Origin: Eriocheir sinensis
Taxonomy: Eukaryota; Arthropoda; Malacostraca; Decapoda; Varunidae
Assembly (NCBI RefSeq): GCF_024679095.1
Contig: NC_066530.1
Location: 19,431,310 to 19,495,309 of the forward strand
DNA length: 64,000 nt
Direction: 5' to 3'
The position numbers and the translations under genes are program-made. Numbering within the stretch: the first letter of the stretch is position 1; each line of letters starts with the position of its first letter. Positions 33,111-45,135 of the stretch are shown here, piece by piece. The notes under the pieces are model-generated. The model made no database searches, was not told the origin of the DNA, and saw nothing but the letters and a program-made list of their open reading frames with translations.

Positions 33111-33779
33111 GCCTCTATCCTATAACTTAACACCTAAGTGCTATTTTTTTCCATATCTTTTCCTTTATATACACTGTGAAACCTTTTTTGATGTTTTACG
33201 AGAATATAAACTCAATTAGTTACATAGAAGGCAGTTTTTTTCCCTGTTTTCATAATCTGTTTCTTCTTTTTCTTCTTCTTCTTCTTCATCCTTTTTGTCT
33301 TTCCCTCTTCTCGTGTCCTCCTCCTCCTCCTCCTCCAACTTATAATCTCTATCCTTCACAGTCTTTCTCTTCTCTAATCTTCTTCTGTAAACATTTTTTT
33401 AAGTATATGGTGATGGGAAGGGAAATTTGTGTGTGCATTTGTGTGTGTGTATGGAGCTACTGTGTGTGTGTGTGTATTGTCCAGTGGGATTTACGTATTC
33501 GGTCTCTGTATCGCTCGGAAAAAATTGTGACGCTGTACGTGCGGCCGTGTCTCGAGTTCCCTTTTTTTGCCTCTCGCCAAGTCCTATATGCCTGCCACTC
33601 TCCCTGCGTTCACTGCTCACTGGGTCCGTTCTGCCTTACGCTCTGGTGATGGTCTATTGATACATGATTTGGGTGTTCACATAAGTCTGTCTTCAGTGTG
33701 ACTTGTACCAGAAACATGTCATAAATTTGTGTCTATATATCTGCTAGTGAAGGTATAAGGGATGGAGGTGTTTTCCTAG

Positions 33780-33930
33780 GTTGCGCGTCACAGGAAAGAA
33801 TGAGATATGAGTTGCAAGGGAAGAGTGACCTTGGATTTGGTGTACCGAGGGTTGCTTGTTAACTTGTATATCTTGTTCTTCCTGTAATGTGTAGCCTAGC
33901 CTGCCTTTTCCTGTGTAAACTGGGAAAATA
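33780..33930. mobile_element. Partial foldback MITE (GCACTGGGAAAG family)
   Basis: Contains GAGTTGCAAGGGAA and GTGTACCGAGGGTTG-like pieces and CTTTTCCTGTG at the right. Ends are degraded. Confidence 0.6.
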
Positions 33931-34445
33931 TGGCTTTGTTCCTTATGCCTCTTCTATGCCAGATGCCTCAGTTGTTCGGTGTTAGAAGTTATGCCGTAAT
34001 AATCAGCTTGCAGAATTACCGTACTCTGCAGACCTACAGTTTTCAGTACACAAGATTTCTAGTTATAGGAATCACTCCACAGGCTTTCTGATTTCATGAT
34101 GCTGCCATATTATAGTCCAACTTTTTATATATATAGTTTTTCTAGGTGATATGTTTAGTTTTTCTTCTATTTTATATGTATCTTTTCCCAGATGATAATT
34201 CCTTGTGCATTACTTCAACTTATCCCTGTTTCCTTTCATTTTATTTTACCATTCACTGTCTTAATGGCCTCAAACTCTCTTATACAGTATTTTTTAGCTG
34301 ATATTTATAGGTATACTCTTTTTATATATATAGTTTTTCCAGCTGATTATGATGCAATGCCTCAACCTCTCCTTATTTATTTATTTTAGTTTCCCTTGTC
34401 CCTCTCAGTTTTCTCTCAATACTGTGTTGGTGCTGGGTTATCCGA

Positions 34446-34502
34446 GGTTAGGTTAGGTTAGGGTAGGGTAGGTTAGGTTAGGTTAGGTTAGGTTAAGTTA
34501 GG
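34446..34502 (+). repeat. Interstitial (GGTTA)n, arthropod telomere motif
   Basis: About ten GGTTA units with two GGGTA variants. Confidence 0.9.
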
Positions 34503-34659
34503 CGTTTGCTTACACACGCAATGCTGGGCGTCTCAGTGTATCAAATTCTGCTTATTCTTATGTCATAGTATATTCATTGACGATGTTTGAACACGTCGAT
34601 ATATTGCAAAGGCTTCAGTGTGGCATAGCTCCATACCTCTATGTTATGACTAGGTACAC

Positions 34660-35190
34660 ACACACACACACACACACATACATACATACATTACCTATTG
34701 CCTAAGGACCATATTTGATACTCTCCACAATGCCGTTAAATGTGTAGCCTAGTATGGATGCTTTCAATGTTAGTCTGCAGAGCTTCAAGTGTGTGCCGAA
34801 TATACTCATGTAAAGCAAAGTCAAAGTACGTCAAGCTTTTTATGTTCTCGGAGGTTAAATTTATTACTTTGTGGAGTTCATCATATCCGTTTGGACTCAT
34901 AGGAGGTTGACGTTTTACATGAATATATGCGGCACGTGATTATGTAGTTTGTGGTTGTGATGTGTGTGTGTGTGGAGATACTGCTGATGTGTGTGTGTGT
35001 GTGTGTGTTTATATAGCACACACACACACACATACACACACACACACACATCTGCACACACATACATACTTTCTGGTAACTCATTCTTGTTCTCTTGAAT
35101 CGGAGCATCATCTAGCAGGCTTTTATTGTTGTTGTTGTTTTTTGCCCTTGAACTGCCTCCCTACACACACACACACACAAACACACACAA
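34660..35190 (+). repeat. (CA)n/(GT)n cluster upstream of exon 17
   Basis: (CA)n near 34662-34680, (GT)n at about 34960-35010, (CA)n at 35019-35050 and CA-rich to 35190. GT and CA tracts can pair. Confidence 0.88.
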
Positions 35191-35292
35191 ACACAACCCA
35201 GACACACATACTTCACCAACAGCCGAAAATGCCCCAAGGAATCGTAACCCCCACAACTAACGCCACCATACTGTTTACGCTTGTGCCTCTAG

Positions 35293-35418
35293 CCTGCAAG
35301 CCTGATGAGTTTGCCTGCGCTGACGACGGCACTTGCATCCCTCTCCGCGTGGTCTGCGATGGACAACCTTACTGTCGAGACGGGTCCGATGAGCTCAACT
35401 GTGACCCAACCCAACCCC
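35293..35418 (+). CDS. LDLa module exon 17
   Basis: Forty-two codons between GCCTCTAG and GTGAGT, phase 1 at both ends. CKPDEFAC, then [10 protein letters not shown] with an extra residue between C2 and C3, VCDGQPYC and RDGSDELNC, then a short Asp-Pro-Thr-Gln-Pro tail. Tyr replaces Asp before C5 and Val the Arg before C4. If exon 16 is skipped, this joins exon 15 with an Ala codon across an 8.7-kb intron, the longest here. Confidence 0.92.
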
Positions 35419-35439
35419 GTGAGTCCTGTCTTCCCTAAC

Positions 35440-36050
35440 TGACCCGTCCACTCAACCCGGTCTTGCTTTGCTCCTCAACCCCAGTCTTGCTTGGTCCGGT
35501 TATAATAGTGGCTGAGTGTGTCTCTTCTGGTCTTGTGGGTGATGGAGTGATTAGATTAGTTTGCCCTTAAATGAGTACTAATGAAGGTTTTCTTCGTTAT
35601 TGTTTTCATGATTTTCTTTTTTTTAGTGGGTGACAGAGTTTTGAATTTAGTTTCCTCTTAAATAAGCAATGGTGAAGTTGTTGTTTTTTTGTTATTTTTT
35701 TGTGTTTTTCTTCTTTTTGTGGGTAACAATGATTAGTTTGCCCTTAAGTAAGCAATGATGAAGGTTTTCTTTTATAAGTAACAAATTAACAGGTTTGATT
35801 AACTTTTAAAGAATGGCGGAGTTTTTGAATCATTACTATTTCATTTTTATGCTTTCTAGAGTAATTTTTAACTGGTCAGAAATTTCTCTAACATGAAAGT
35901 ATAAAATAATCTGTGTTAGTGTGGATTTACTCGTACACAGAATATCCATAATCTCACACACACGTATTTCTTCTCCAGCAGGAGGAAGTACGTAGGTAAC
36001 ATATCATATTTCCCACAATTTACGGAACTCCTAACCTGACTATATTAATT
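35440..36050. other. Intron 17 start, nothing clear
   Basis: Weak repetition of GTTTGCCCTTAAATGAG-type units. No exon seen. Confidence 0.5.
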
Positions 36051-36059
36051 TCCATTTTT

Positions 36060-36620
36060 CCAGATTGTAAAAGAAGTAGCTGGATGTAATTGATGCTCTC
36101 TTTTCTCTAACTCAAAATGTGATTAATCCACCTCCTTACTATTGACAGAACTCCTAACTTGATATCCATAACCAATTTCATGTATTTAAGATTATAAAAG
36201 AAGTAGTTGGATATAATTGACACTCTCTATTCTCTATCTCAAAGCACGATTAGTCCTCTTTCTTACTATTGATAAAACTCCTAACTCGATATGCATAACC
36301 AATTTCATGTATTCTAGATTATAAAAAATGTAGTTGGGCATAATTGACACTATTCTCTAACTCAAAACACAATTAGTCCTCTTTCTTACTCTTGACAAAA
36401 CTCCTAACTCGATATGCATAACCAATTTCATGTATTCTAGATTATAAAAAAAAGTAGTTGGGCATAATTGACACTATTCTCTAACTCAAAACAAAATTAG
36501 TCCTCTTATTCTAGATTATAAAAAAAAAAGTAGTTGGGCATAATTGACACTATTCTCTAACTCAAAACATGACTAATCCTCTTCCTTATTATTGACAAAG
36601 CTAATGACCTGATATGCATA
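36060..36620 (+). repeat. Tandem repeat, about 120-bp unit
   Basis: Units share CTAACTCGATATGCATAACC, TTATAAAAAAAGTAG and ATAATTGACACTATTCTCT. Confidence 0.9.
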
Positions 36621-37065
36621 ACAATATACTTTTGATTTCTTCCAGGGCGTAAGGAAGTGTATAGTCGGATAGTGTTTACATACAGTATCCTCTAACTCGT
36701 AACAGCACCCTTTATACATCAATTTTCTGAACGTTTATGCATGTACGAGTCTGTGTAGATGGTTCTGTGTATGTGTGTGTTTATGTGTGTGTGTGTTGTG
36801 GACTTATGGTCTTGAAAACTCGTCCTGTGATCCATTCTAACGTTCCATTCTACTGACTTTGGTTTGTGCATTTGGTAACTGTTGTCCTTCTCCTCTTGTA
36901 GCGAGTCCTTAGTACTCTCACCCTAGCTGTTCTGACATAGCACGAAGTAGAAATAGTGTCTAATTGTTCAGTATGTAGCGATTTGTACCCTCTGCATCTG
37001 CATGTGTTTTCCTTATACGATTTTGAGGCGTTCGTAGGAGAAGGGACATGAGGTTGAACGCAGCC

Positions 37066-37377
37066 ATTTCTCTCTAGTCTGCACTGGGAAAGGCTGACTT
37101 CATATCCCAGGAAGAACAAGACACATGCTGCAAGGGAAAAGCAACCTTGTGTTTGGTGTTCTGAAGGTTGTTTTTCCCTTGCAACTTGTATCTTGTGTTT
37201 CCTGGTGCAATGGGAAAAGCAGACTTCACATTGCAGGAAGAACAAGACACTAGTTGCAATAGAAAAGCGACCTCGTATCTGATGTACCATGGGTCATTTT
37301 TCCCTTGTAACTTGTGTCTTGTTCTTCCTGGGATGTGTATGTAGCCTGGCCTGCCTTTCCCAGTGCAAACTAGAAAA
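37066..37377. mobile_element. Foldback MITE array (GCACTGGGAAAG family)
   Basis: Begins CTAGTCTGCACTGGG and ends CCCAGTGCAAACTAG. The inside repeats GAAGAACAAGACAC and TTTTCCCTTGCAACTTG in both orientations, so at least two nested palindromes. Confidence 0.85.
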
Positions 37378-37399
37378 AAATGTCTGTCCCTTGTGCCCC

Positions 37400-38250
37400 T
37401 TCTCTGTCGGATGCCTCTTTATGCAGATTTTCCAGGGTTCAGCGAGAGGTAGGTGGAGTCTCTGGGTCTGTTCTCATCTGTTATGCTTGGTAGAAAGACT
37501 TGTTTTGCATCGTTCTCACTGCACTTGTTGGTGGATGGATAGTCACTGGTTGTCCTGCACAGTGGAATGCTTCAGAGTTCACTGGTTGATGTCTCGAATA
37601 TGTCACAAAGTCCGTAGTGAGATGGCTATTTAGACTGTTCAGGAAAGCATTCATTACGTCTTATGCACTTGGTGGAAAGCTGTACGCTATCCATGTATAT
37701 ACACTGTACACTGTATGTATAATAACCGGTGTATGTATATATGTATTAGTGCACTGGTCGTATGTACGTATTTATTCTCACTGCAATGACGACGGGGTTC
37801 CTGCGAAGTTGCAATTTTTATCGGCATTTACGTATCGGGCAATTCCGCGGCCTCGGGATCGCAGAAAAGTCTCGTTCTGCATTCGTTTCTCCGGCTACGA
37901 AAAACGGTGAATCGCGGCGAAGTAAGACCGTTCAGTATTTCAACATTTTCCTCTTTCTCTTCCTCCCGTTCCTCGGTTAATCGTCCTTATTTTCCCTTCT
38001 GGGGTTGGACGGGCTATGAGTCTCTTGGTGAAGGGTAGGTCTCTGTGCTCTACCTTGGGCCCCTACACAGACTTAAGGGATTGTAGTGTATTGCCAATGT
38101 TACCCTGAAGTTCATTATAATATTGTACTAAAAAATAAGGTAATATGGTGTACTTTAGAATTGCAGTAGTAAGGATGACAGACACTTGAATTTTTAAGCA
38201 TAGAAAACCACATCAAATTACTTCTTCCAGTTATGAGTGTATCAAAAAGT
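37400..38250. other. Intron 17 end, nothing recognised
   Basis: No exon or repeat family identified. Confidence 0.5.
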
Positions 38251-38251
38251 A

Positions 38252-38393
<142 letters not shown>

Positions 38394-38789
38394 CCACTTC
38401 TTTCTTATACTAACAAACCACTTCTTTCCCCCTCTCTCTCTCATTTCCTCTCTTTCTCTGTCTCTGTCTCTCTGCCTTCCTTTCCTTCTCTTCCCTTCTC
38501 CGTCTCCATACTAATCATTTCTCATTTATTTCTTTATATACTAACTAACCACTTCTTTCCTCTCTCCTTCTTTGTCTTTCTATCTCTGTTTGCCTCTATT
38601 TCTCTCTCTCCTTCTCTCTTCATACTAATAATTTTTCCCATTCAGTAATAACAGATCGCCTCCTGTCTCTCTGTTTTCTGTCTGTCTGTGTTTCTCTTTC
38701 TCTCTCTTCCCCTCTCTCTCCATACTAACCATTTCCCTATTCAATACTAACAGCTCGCCTCCTTTCTCCCTCCCCTTCCATCCCTCTAG

Positions 38790-38903
38790 CCTGCAATTAC
38801 TTAACCGAGTGGCAATGTGACTTTGGCGAGTGCATTGACCGAAGACTCAAATGCAACGATAAGCTGGACTGTCCTCGTGATAACTCGGACGAACGAGTGT
38901 GCC
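38790..38903 (+). CDS. LDLa module exon 18
   Basis: Thirty-eight codons between CCCTCTAG and GTGAGT, phase 1 at both ends. CNYLTEWQC, CDFGECID, KCNDKLDC and PRDNSDERVC. One extra residue sits between C5 and C6, opposite in sign to the deletion in exon 11. Asn replaces the Asp after C4, and Asp replaces the usual Pro after C3-Ile. The upstream intron is very pyrimidine-rich (135-nt (TC)n at 38255-38389). Confidence 0.91.
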
Positions 38904-39585
38904 GTGAGTATACATAATAGGAGGAGGAGGAGCGGCATGGAAAGTCGAGTCTGTGTAGCTGTTTATTTTATCTCTTTTGTCGTCGTTCTGTTGAGTTTTT
39001 TGTGCATGGAGGATTTTAATTTGAAGCTGCTGTGGTTGAGGTCCTCGGTTGTGGTTGCGGTATCATGGTTGTTGCCTCTGGTTGCCTCGATTATAATGTC
39101 GTATTTCCTCTTCGTCTTGCTATTGGAAGGCGGGATCTGGACTCCTCTCGGTGAATCGGTTTACGGCATAACTATTTTTTATAAGCCGTCATCATTTCCA
39201 GCTCTCATGTGTTTCCAGTGTGTTAGTGTGTGTGGGTGTGTTTATATAAGAATTTGCAGATGGAGATTTATTATTTTTTTTAAGTGACAGACATTGAAAT
39301 TAAATGCTTGGGTTTTTATTTTTTTTCAATGTTCATATTTGCTGATTACCAAAGTGTGTCAGTGTGTCATATAAGGTCAGCTTGTGTGTTTTTATGCTTT
39401 GGTTATCTTAAAGTAAAAAATATTATTGCTATCTGATTCCCATATATATATACATAGAATTTTATTTGGTCTCTGTGTGCTCATTTAAACTATTGAAATA
39501 TTTTTGATTAATTTATATATATGTGTGTTTTTGATTCTGGTTTACTTTTTTTCGATCTCTAACTACGATATTTTTTGCTTCTACT
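38904..39585. other. Intron 18 start, nothing recognised
   Basis: AT-rich, no exon or repeat family identified. Confidence 0.5.
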
Positions 39586-39589
39586 TCAA

Positions 39590-40845
39590 TTTTTCGTCTT
39601 AGTCAAATTTTTCTCATTAATCTATTTTTTAATGTCCAAATTTTCTGCTGATTTTCTTTTTTTCAATCTATTTTTTAATGTCCAAATTTTCTGCTGATTT
39701 TCTTTTTTTCAATCTCTCACTACGACATTTTTTGCTTCTACTTAATTTTTCGTCTTCAAGTCAAATTTTCCTGATTAATCTATTTATATATATTTTTAAA
39801 TGCCCAAATATTCTGTTGATTTACTTTCTTTCAATCTCTCAATATGACATTTTTCACTTCTACTTCAATTTTTCATCTTAGACTTAAATTTTTCATATTA
39901 ATCTTTTTTTTAATGTCCAAATTTTCTGCTGAGTTATTTTCTTTCAATCTCTCACTACGATATGTTTTGCTTCTCTTCAAATTTTTTGTCTTGGAGTCAA
40001 ATTTCCCTGATTGATTTAATTATGAATATTTTTTAATGCCCAAATCTTGCTTCTACTTCAATTTTTCGTCTATCGAGTCAAATTTTTCTCATTAATCTTT
40101 TTTTTAATGTCCAAATATCCTACTGATTTACTTTTTTTCAATCTCTCACTACGACATTTTTTGCTTCACTTCAATTTTTATGTCCAAATATTCTGCTGAT
40201 TTACTTTTTTTCAATCTTTCACTACGACAATTTTTGCTTCACTTCAATTTTTATGTCCAAGCATTCTGCCGATTTATTTTTTTCAATCTCTCACTACGAC
40301 ATTTTTCACTACACTTCAATTTTTTTTTCCAAAGATTCTGCCGATTTACTTTCTTCCAATCTCTCACTATGACATTTTTTGCTTCACTTCAATTTTTATG
40401 TCCAAAGATTCTGCCGATTTCCTTTCTTTCAATCTCTCACTACAACATTTTTTGCTTCACTTCAATTTTTCTGTCCAAAGATTCTACCGATTTACTTTCT
40501 TCCAATCTCTCACTACGACATTTTTTGCTTCACTTCAATTTTTCTGTCCAAAGATTCTACCGATTTACTTTCTTCCAATCTCTCACTATGACATTTTTTG
40601 CCTCACTTCAATTTTTATGCACAAAGATTCTGCCGATTTACTTTCTTCCAATCTCTCACTACGACATTTTTTGCTTCACTTCAATTTTTATGTCCAAAGA
40701 TTCTGCCGATTTACTTTCTTCCAATCTCTCACTACGACATTTTTTGCTTCACTTCAATTTTTATGTCCAAAGATTCTGCCGATTTACTTTCTTTCAATCT
40801 CTCACTACAACATTTTTTGCTTCACTTCAATTCTTCGTCTTCGAG
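39590..40845 (+). repeat. Tandem repeat, 73-bp unit, about 15 copies
   Basis: TCCAAAGATTCTGCC recurs every 73 bp in the right half (40401, 40474, 40547), with more diverged copies to the left. Units contain CAATCTCTCACTACGACATT. Open in all three plus frames; not coding. Confidence 0.95.
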
Positions 40846-41067
40846 TCAAAGTTTTCCCGCTCTTTTTGTGCTTCCGTTCTTCCTGTCGCTCTTTTTGGGA
40901 ATTGGTTGGCATTCCTTATTATGTCGTATTACTATTATTAAACTTTTTGTTCTCTTACGTCCTTTTTTCATCTTTGACTTTCCGAAAACTGTCGCCCTCA
41001 ACCTGAAGTAAAATGTGCAGTCTTGCGATGATTTCTACGTGTGTGTGTGTTATAAATTGAGTGATGT

Positions 41068-41079
<12 letters not shown>

Positions 41080-41108
<29 letters not shown>

Positions 41109-41176
41109 CCACACACACACACACACACACACATTCACACATGCACACACTCGATCACAGTCACACACACACAACC

Positions 41177-41208
<32 letters not shown>

Positions 41209-41215
41209 GCACACA
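41080..41215 (+). repeat. (CA)n microsatellite cluster
   Basis: CA tracts broken by CATTCACACATGC and CTCGATCACAGTC. Confidence 0.95.
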
Positions 41216-41298
41216 TAAACTCCTGTAAATATGTCGTCTTAAATGCCTGTTGTCTTGACTGTTATGATTTCTTTGCTTGGTATAAAGAAAAAAAAGTG

Positions 41299-41329
<31 letters not shown>

Positions 41330-41699
41330 TGGTAACAAACGTCCTAACTTAACTCGACTAACATTTCTTTTCTGTAGGATTTTACTGTTATGGTTGCCTG
41401 ACTTTGTTCTTGAATGTTATCAGTGTTATGTTATGTTTTTACAAGTCTCTGTTTGATGGTGAGAAAAATTCAGTGTCTTGCATCGTTTGTTTACATTGTG
41501 GACATTCGTTGTTGCATGTATATTTATTTTTTTGCCTGGTCCGGATTTGCATTTTCTCTCCTCTCCATTGTGTGTGTTCCCTTTTGCATCTTTATTATTG
41601 ATTATTATTTTGTCTTGTTAATTATTTTTTGTTTTGTTTTTCTTTTTTTTATGTCATGTGGGAATGCCTGTAGTTGTTGTTGTTGTTGTTGTTGATATG

Positions 41700-42095
<396 letters not shown>

Positions 42096-42129
42096 CCCGA
42101 GTGTGACCCCAAGCGCTTGCCCTCGACAG

Positions 42130-42255
42130 CCACTCCGTCTACGTGCCGCTCCCCAACCGCTTTCCGCTGCAGCAATGGCTTCTGTATAGGTGCAGGCCAG
42201 CGTTGCGACGGGACCACTGACTGCCAGGACGAATCAGATGAGAAAGACTGTCCAC
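42130..42255 (+). CDS. LDLa module exon 19
   Basis: Forty-two codons between CCTCGACAG and GTAAGG, phase 1 at both ends. A short Thr-Pro-Ser-Thr linker precedes [26 protein letters not shown] and QDESDEKDC. All calcium ligands are present. An upstream AG at 42101 would give phase 0 and was rejected. About 400 bp of nearly pure pyrimidine precedes the exon. The exon end and donor are copied four times in the following minisatellite as decoy donors. Confidence 0.91.
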
Positions 42256-42800
42256 GTAAGGTGTTTCCGATCCCTCCTCCCTTCCTTCCTTTCCGCTCCC
42301 TCCTCCCTTCCTTTGTTTCCTCTCCTCCTAGTCTGTCCTTCCTCCCTCCTTCCTCTGTCTCCATGTTATAAGACAGTTCATGTAAGGTGTTTCTGGTCCC
42401 TCTCTTCCTTCCTTTCCGCTCCCTCCTCCCTTCCTTTCATCCCTCCTCCCTGTCTGTCCTTCCTCCCTCCTTCCTCTGTCTCCATGTTATAAGACAGTTC
42501 ATGTAGGGTGTTTCCAATCCCTCCCTCCCTTCCTTTCCGCTCCCTTCCTTTACGCTCCCTCCTCCCTTCCTTTGTTTCCTCTCCTCCTAGTCTGTCCTTC
42601 CTCCCTCCTTCCTCTGTCTCCATGTGATGAGACAGTTCATGTAGGGTGTTTCCGATCCCTCCCTTCCTTCCTTTCCGCTCCCTTCCTTTCCACTCCCTCC
42701 TCCCTTCCTTTGTTTCCTCTCCTCCTAGTCTGTCTTTCCTCCCTCATTCCTCTGTCTCCAATTATAAGACAGTTCATGTAAAGTGTTTCTGCTTCCTCCT
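42256..42800 (+). repeat. Minisatellite seeded on the exon 19 donor
   Basis: Units of about 120-138 bp contain GACAGTTCATGTARGGTGTTTC, a copy of the exon 19 end and donor, plus CCTTCCTCCCTCCTTCCTCT. Decoy GT positions are 42382, 42503, 42641 and 42778. Confidence 0.9.
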
Positions 42801-43520
42801 CCCTTCCTGTCTTTCCTCCCTTCCTTTCTGCTTCCTCCTCCCTTCTCCCTTGTTTCCTCTCCTCCCTGTGTCTTTCCTCCCTCCCACAAAAATCTCCCAG
42901 CCCCAGCATCCCATCATTTGCACTCATCTCCCCTCCTCAGCATCATCTCCCACAAATCTCACAGTCCCAGCATCCCATCCTTACTCATCTCCCCTCCATA
43001 GCATCATCTCCATCCTCATCTCCCACCCCAGCATCCCTCCCACCACATGACTCACAGTCCCTAATTCTTGAACCTTCAGAACTCGCATTTAGATTTCTTT
43101 TACTACATGTTATTACTAGTCAGTGAGAAGTTCTTTAGTAATTTGATGGTTTTTGGATCATTATAATTTTTTAAGTAACTTTTTGAATTGACTAAGTAAC
43201 TTTTTGCTCCTTTTGACCTTAGTTTTCAGTCACCATTAAAATTAGAAGTCATGTTTTTTGTATTTTTTTATATCTATCTATCTATCAATTTTAGACGATT
43301 TTTGGTTAGTTATTATTATTGTTATTATTATTATTATACAAAGTCATTCTGGCCATGTACATAAATAAATATTACAGTATATATATTTTAATTGGCCATA
43401 TTTTTGTATCACTAGCATTTTTTTCATTAGTACTTATTTCTGTGCCAGTCCCTTTGTGTCAAGTCATTATTGTCATTCTTAGTTTAGTGCGTAGCTTAAT
43501 TTTTCGCTCCCTAGACTTTT
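42801..43520. other. Intron 19 part
   Basis: CT-rich, then CATCTCCCACC-type short repeats to 43050, then AT-rich sequence with (ATT)n near 43310-43340. No exon seen. Confidence 0.6.
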
Positions 43521-43529
43521 GAGACCTCT

Positions 43530-44215
43530 GGAGGGGAAGGAATACAAGGGACTAAGCCATTTGTCTCTTGATTGCACTGGGAAAAAAAGAACAAGAAACA
43601 AGGTGGAAGGGAAAAGTGACCCTAAGTACACTGAATACAAGATCACTTTTCCCTTGCAAATTGTGTCTTGTCTCTTGTTTGCACTGGGAAAGACAGACTT
43701 CACATCCCAGGAAGAACAAGAAACAAGGTGGAAGGGAAAAGTGACCCTAAGTACACTGAATACAAGATCACTTTTCCCTTGCAAATTATATCTTGTCTCT
43801 TGTTTGCACTGGGAAAGACAGACTACACATCCCAGGAAGAACAAGAAACAGTGCAAGGGAACAGTGACCCTAAGTACACTGAATACAAGATCACTTTTCC
43901 CTTGCAAATTATATCTTGTCTCTTGTTTGCACTGGGAAAGACAGACTTCACATCCCAGGAAGAACAAGAAACACAGTGCAGGGGAAAAGCAACCTTGTAT
44001 TGGGTGTACTGAGGGTTGATTTTCCCTTGCAACTTCTGTCTTGTTTGTAGTTTGGACTGGGAAAGACAGCCTACACATCCCAGGAAGAACAAGAAACACA
44101 GTGCAGGGGAATAGTGACCTTGTATTGGGTGTACTGAGGGTCGATTTTCCCTTGCTACGTATACCTTGTTCTTCCTGTTATATGTAGCCTGGCCTGTTTT
44201 TCCCAGTGCAAACTA
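43530..44215. mobile_element. Foldback MITE array, tandem copies
   Basis: Tandem units with TTTGCACTGGGAAAGACAGA, CATCCCAGGAAGAACAAG and ATCACTTTTCCCTTGCAAA. The array ends with CCCAGTGCAAACTA at 44210. Open frames on both strands reflect the palindromes. Confidence 0.88.
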
Positions 44216-44379
44216 TGGAAGGATTGGCTCTGTTCCCTTATGTCCCCTCGTCTCTGAGCGTTTCACTTATAAACAGCATCAGTGTAGCTTCGTCAGTGCC
44301 AAGAAGCATGAAGGATTAACTCAGAGGCTGCCAGATAGTGATTAGATAGAGCTGCGGCAGTTACTAGGCTATTAAACTC

Positions 44380-44383
44380 CCCC

Positions 44384-44420
<37 letters not shown>

Positions 44421-45110
44421 TTCTCGTTCAAATTTGTCGAAAACCTCTAAACCTCATTCTCCATCCTGTCTCACACCCTTCTGTCACATCCCTAGAAGCC
44501 ATACCATCACTCTTCACTCTGATATTACAGCTCATTCATGCCACACCTTACCTCACATGCCTCACACACCCCTTCTCTTAGCCACACCTGCCACATCCCT
44601 TCCCAGGCAACCAAAACCAAATCCCTTCCCAATTTTTATCCCTTCATCCCTTCTTCCCATCTTGCATATACCCTTCTAATAACCTATCTATTTTTTCCTT
44701 CCTTTCATATCCTCTTCCTAACCCACCAAATGACATCCCTATCCTATTTAGCATTCCTATTCCCTCCCATCCCCTTCCGTCCCACCCTACAGCCTTGCAT
44801 ATGTCCTAGTAATGTATAATCTATCCTTTTCTTTCATATCCTCTTCCTAACCCACCAAATGACATCCCTATCCTATTTAGCATTCCTATTCCCTCCCATC
44901 CCCTTCCGTCCCACCCTACAGCCTTGCATATGTTCTCCTAGTAGCGTATAATCTATCCTCTCCTTCCATACCCTTTTCCTGACCCACCAAATGACATCAC
45001 TATCCTCCTAGCTATACCCATCCCCTCCTCTCCTGTCCCATCCCCTCCCATCCCACCCTACAGCCTTACATATGTACCTTCCAATACCCTTAACCTTGTA
45101 TTTGTGAACA
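44380..45110 (+). repeat. (CA)n, then about 120-bp C-rich tandem units
   Basis: (CA)n near 44385-44416; units share CACCAAATGACATCCCTATC and CACCCTACAGCCTTGCATAT from about 44715 to 45075. Confidence 0.85.
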
Positions 45111-45135
45111 TATTGACGTCTCAGTTCACCCAGTT

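Noticed and set aside
33399..33660. Possible diverged LDLa exon near 33480
   Set aside because: No C-x-D-x-S-D-E pattern and no cysteine spacing in any frame.
34446..34502. Chromosome end
   Set aside because: The TTAGG tract is short and is followed by more exons of the same gene, so it is interstitial.
40180..40941. Long open frame of 253 codons
   Set aside because: It is entirely the 73-bp tandem repeat and is open in all three frames, so it is not a gene.
42102..42129. Upstream acceptor for exon 19 at 42101
   Set aside because: It would give a phase-0 start, unlike every other exon; the AG at 42129 keeps phase 1.
43479..44099. 206-codon minus-strand frame and 166-codon plus-strand frame
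   Set aside because: Both come from the foldback MITE array; palindromic units give mirrored frames on both strands.
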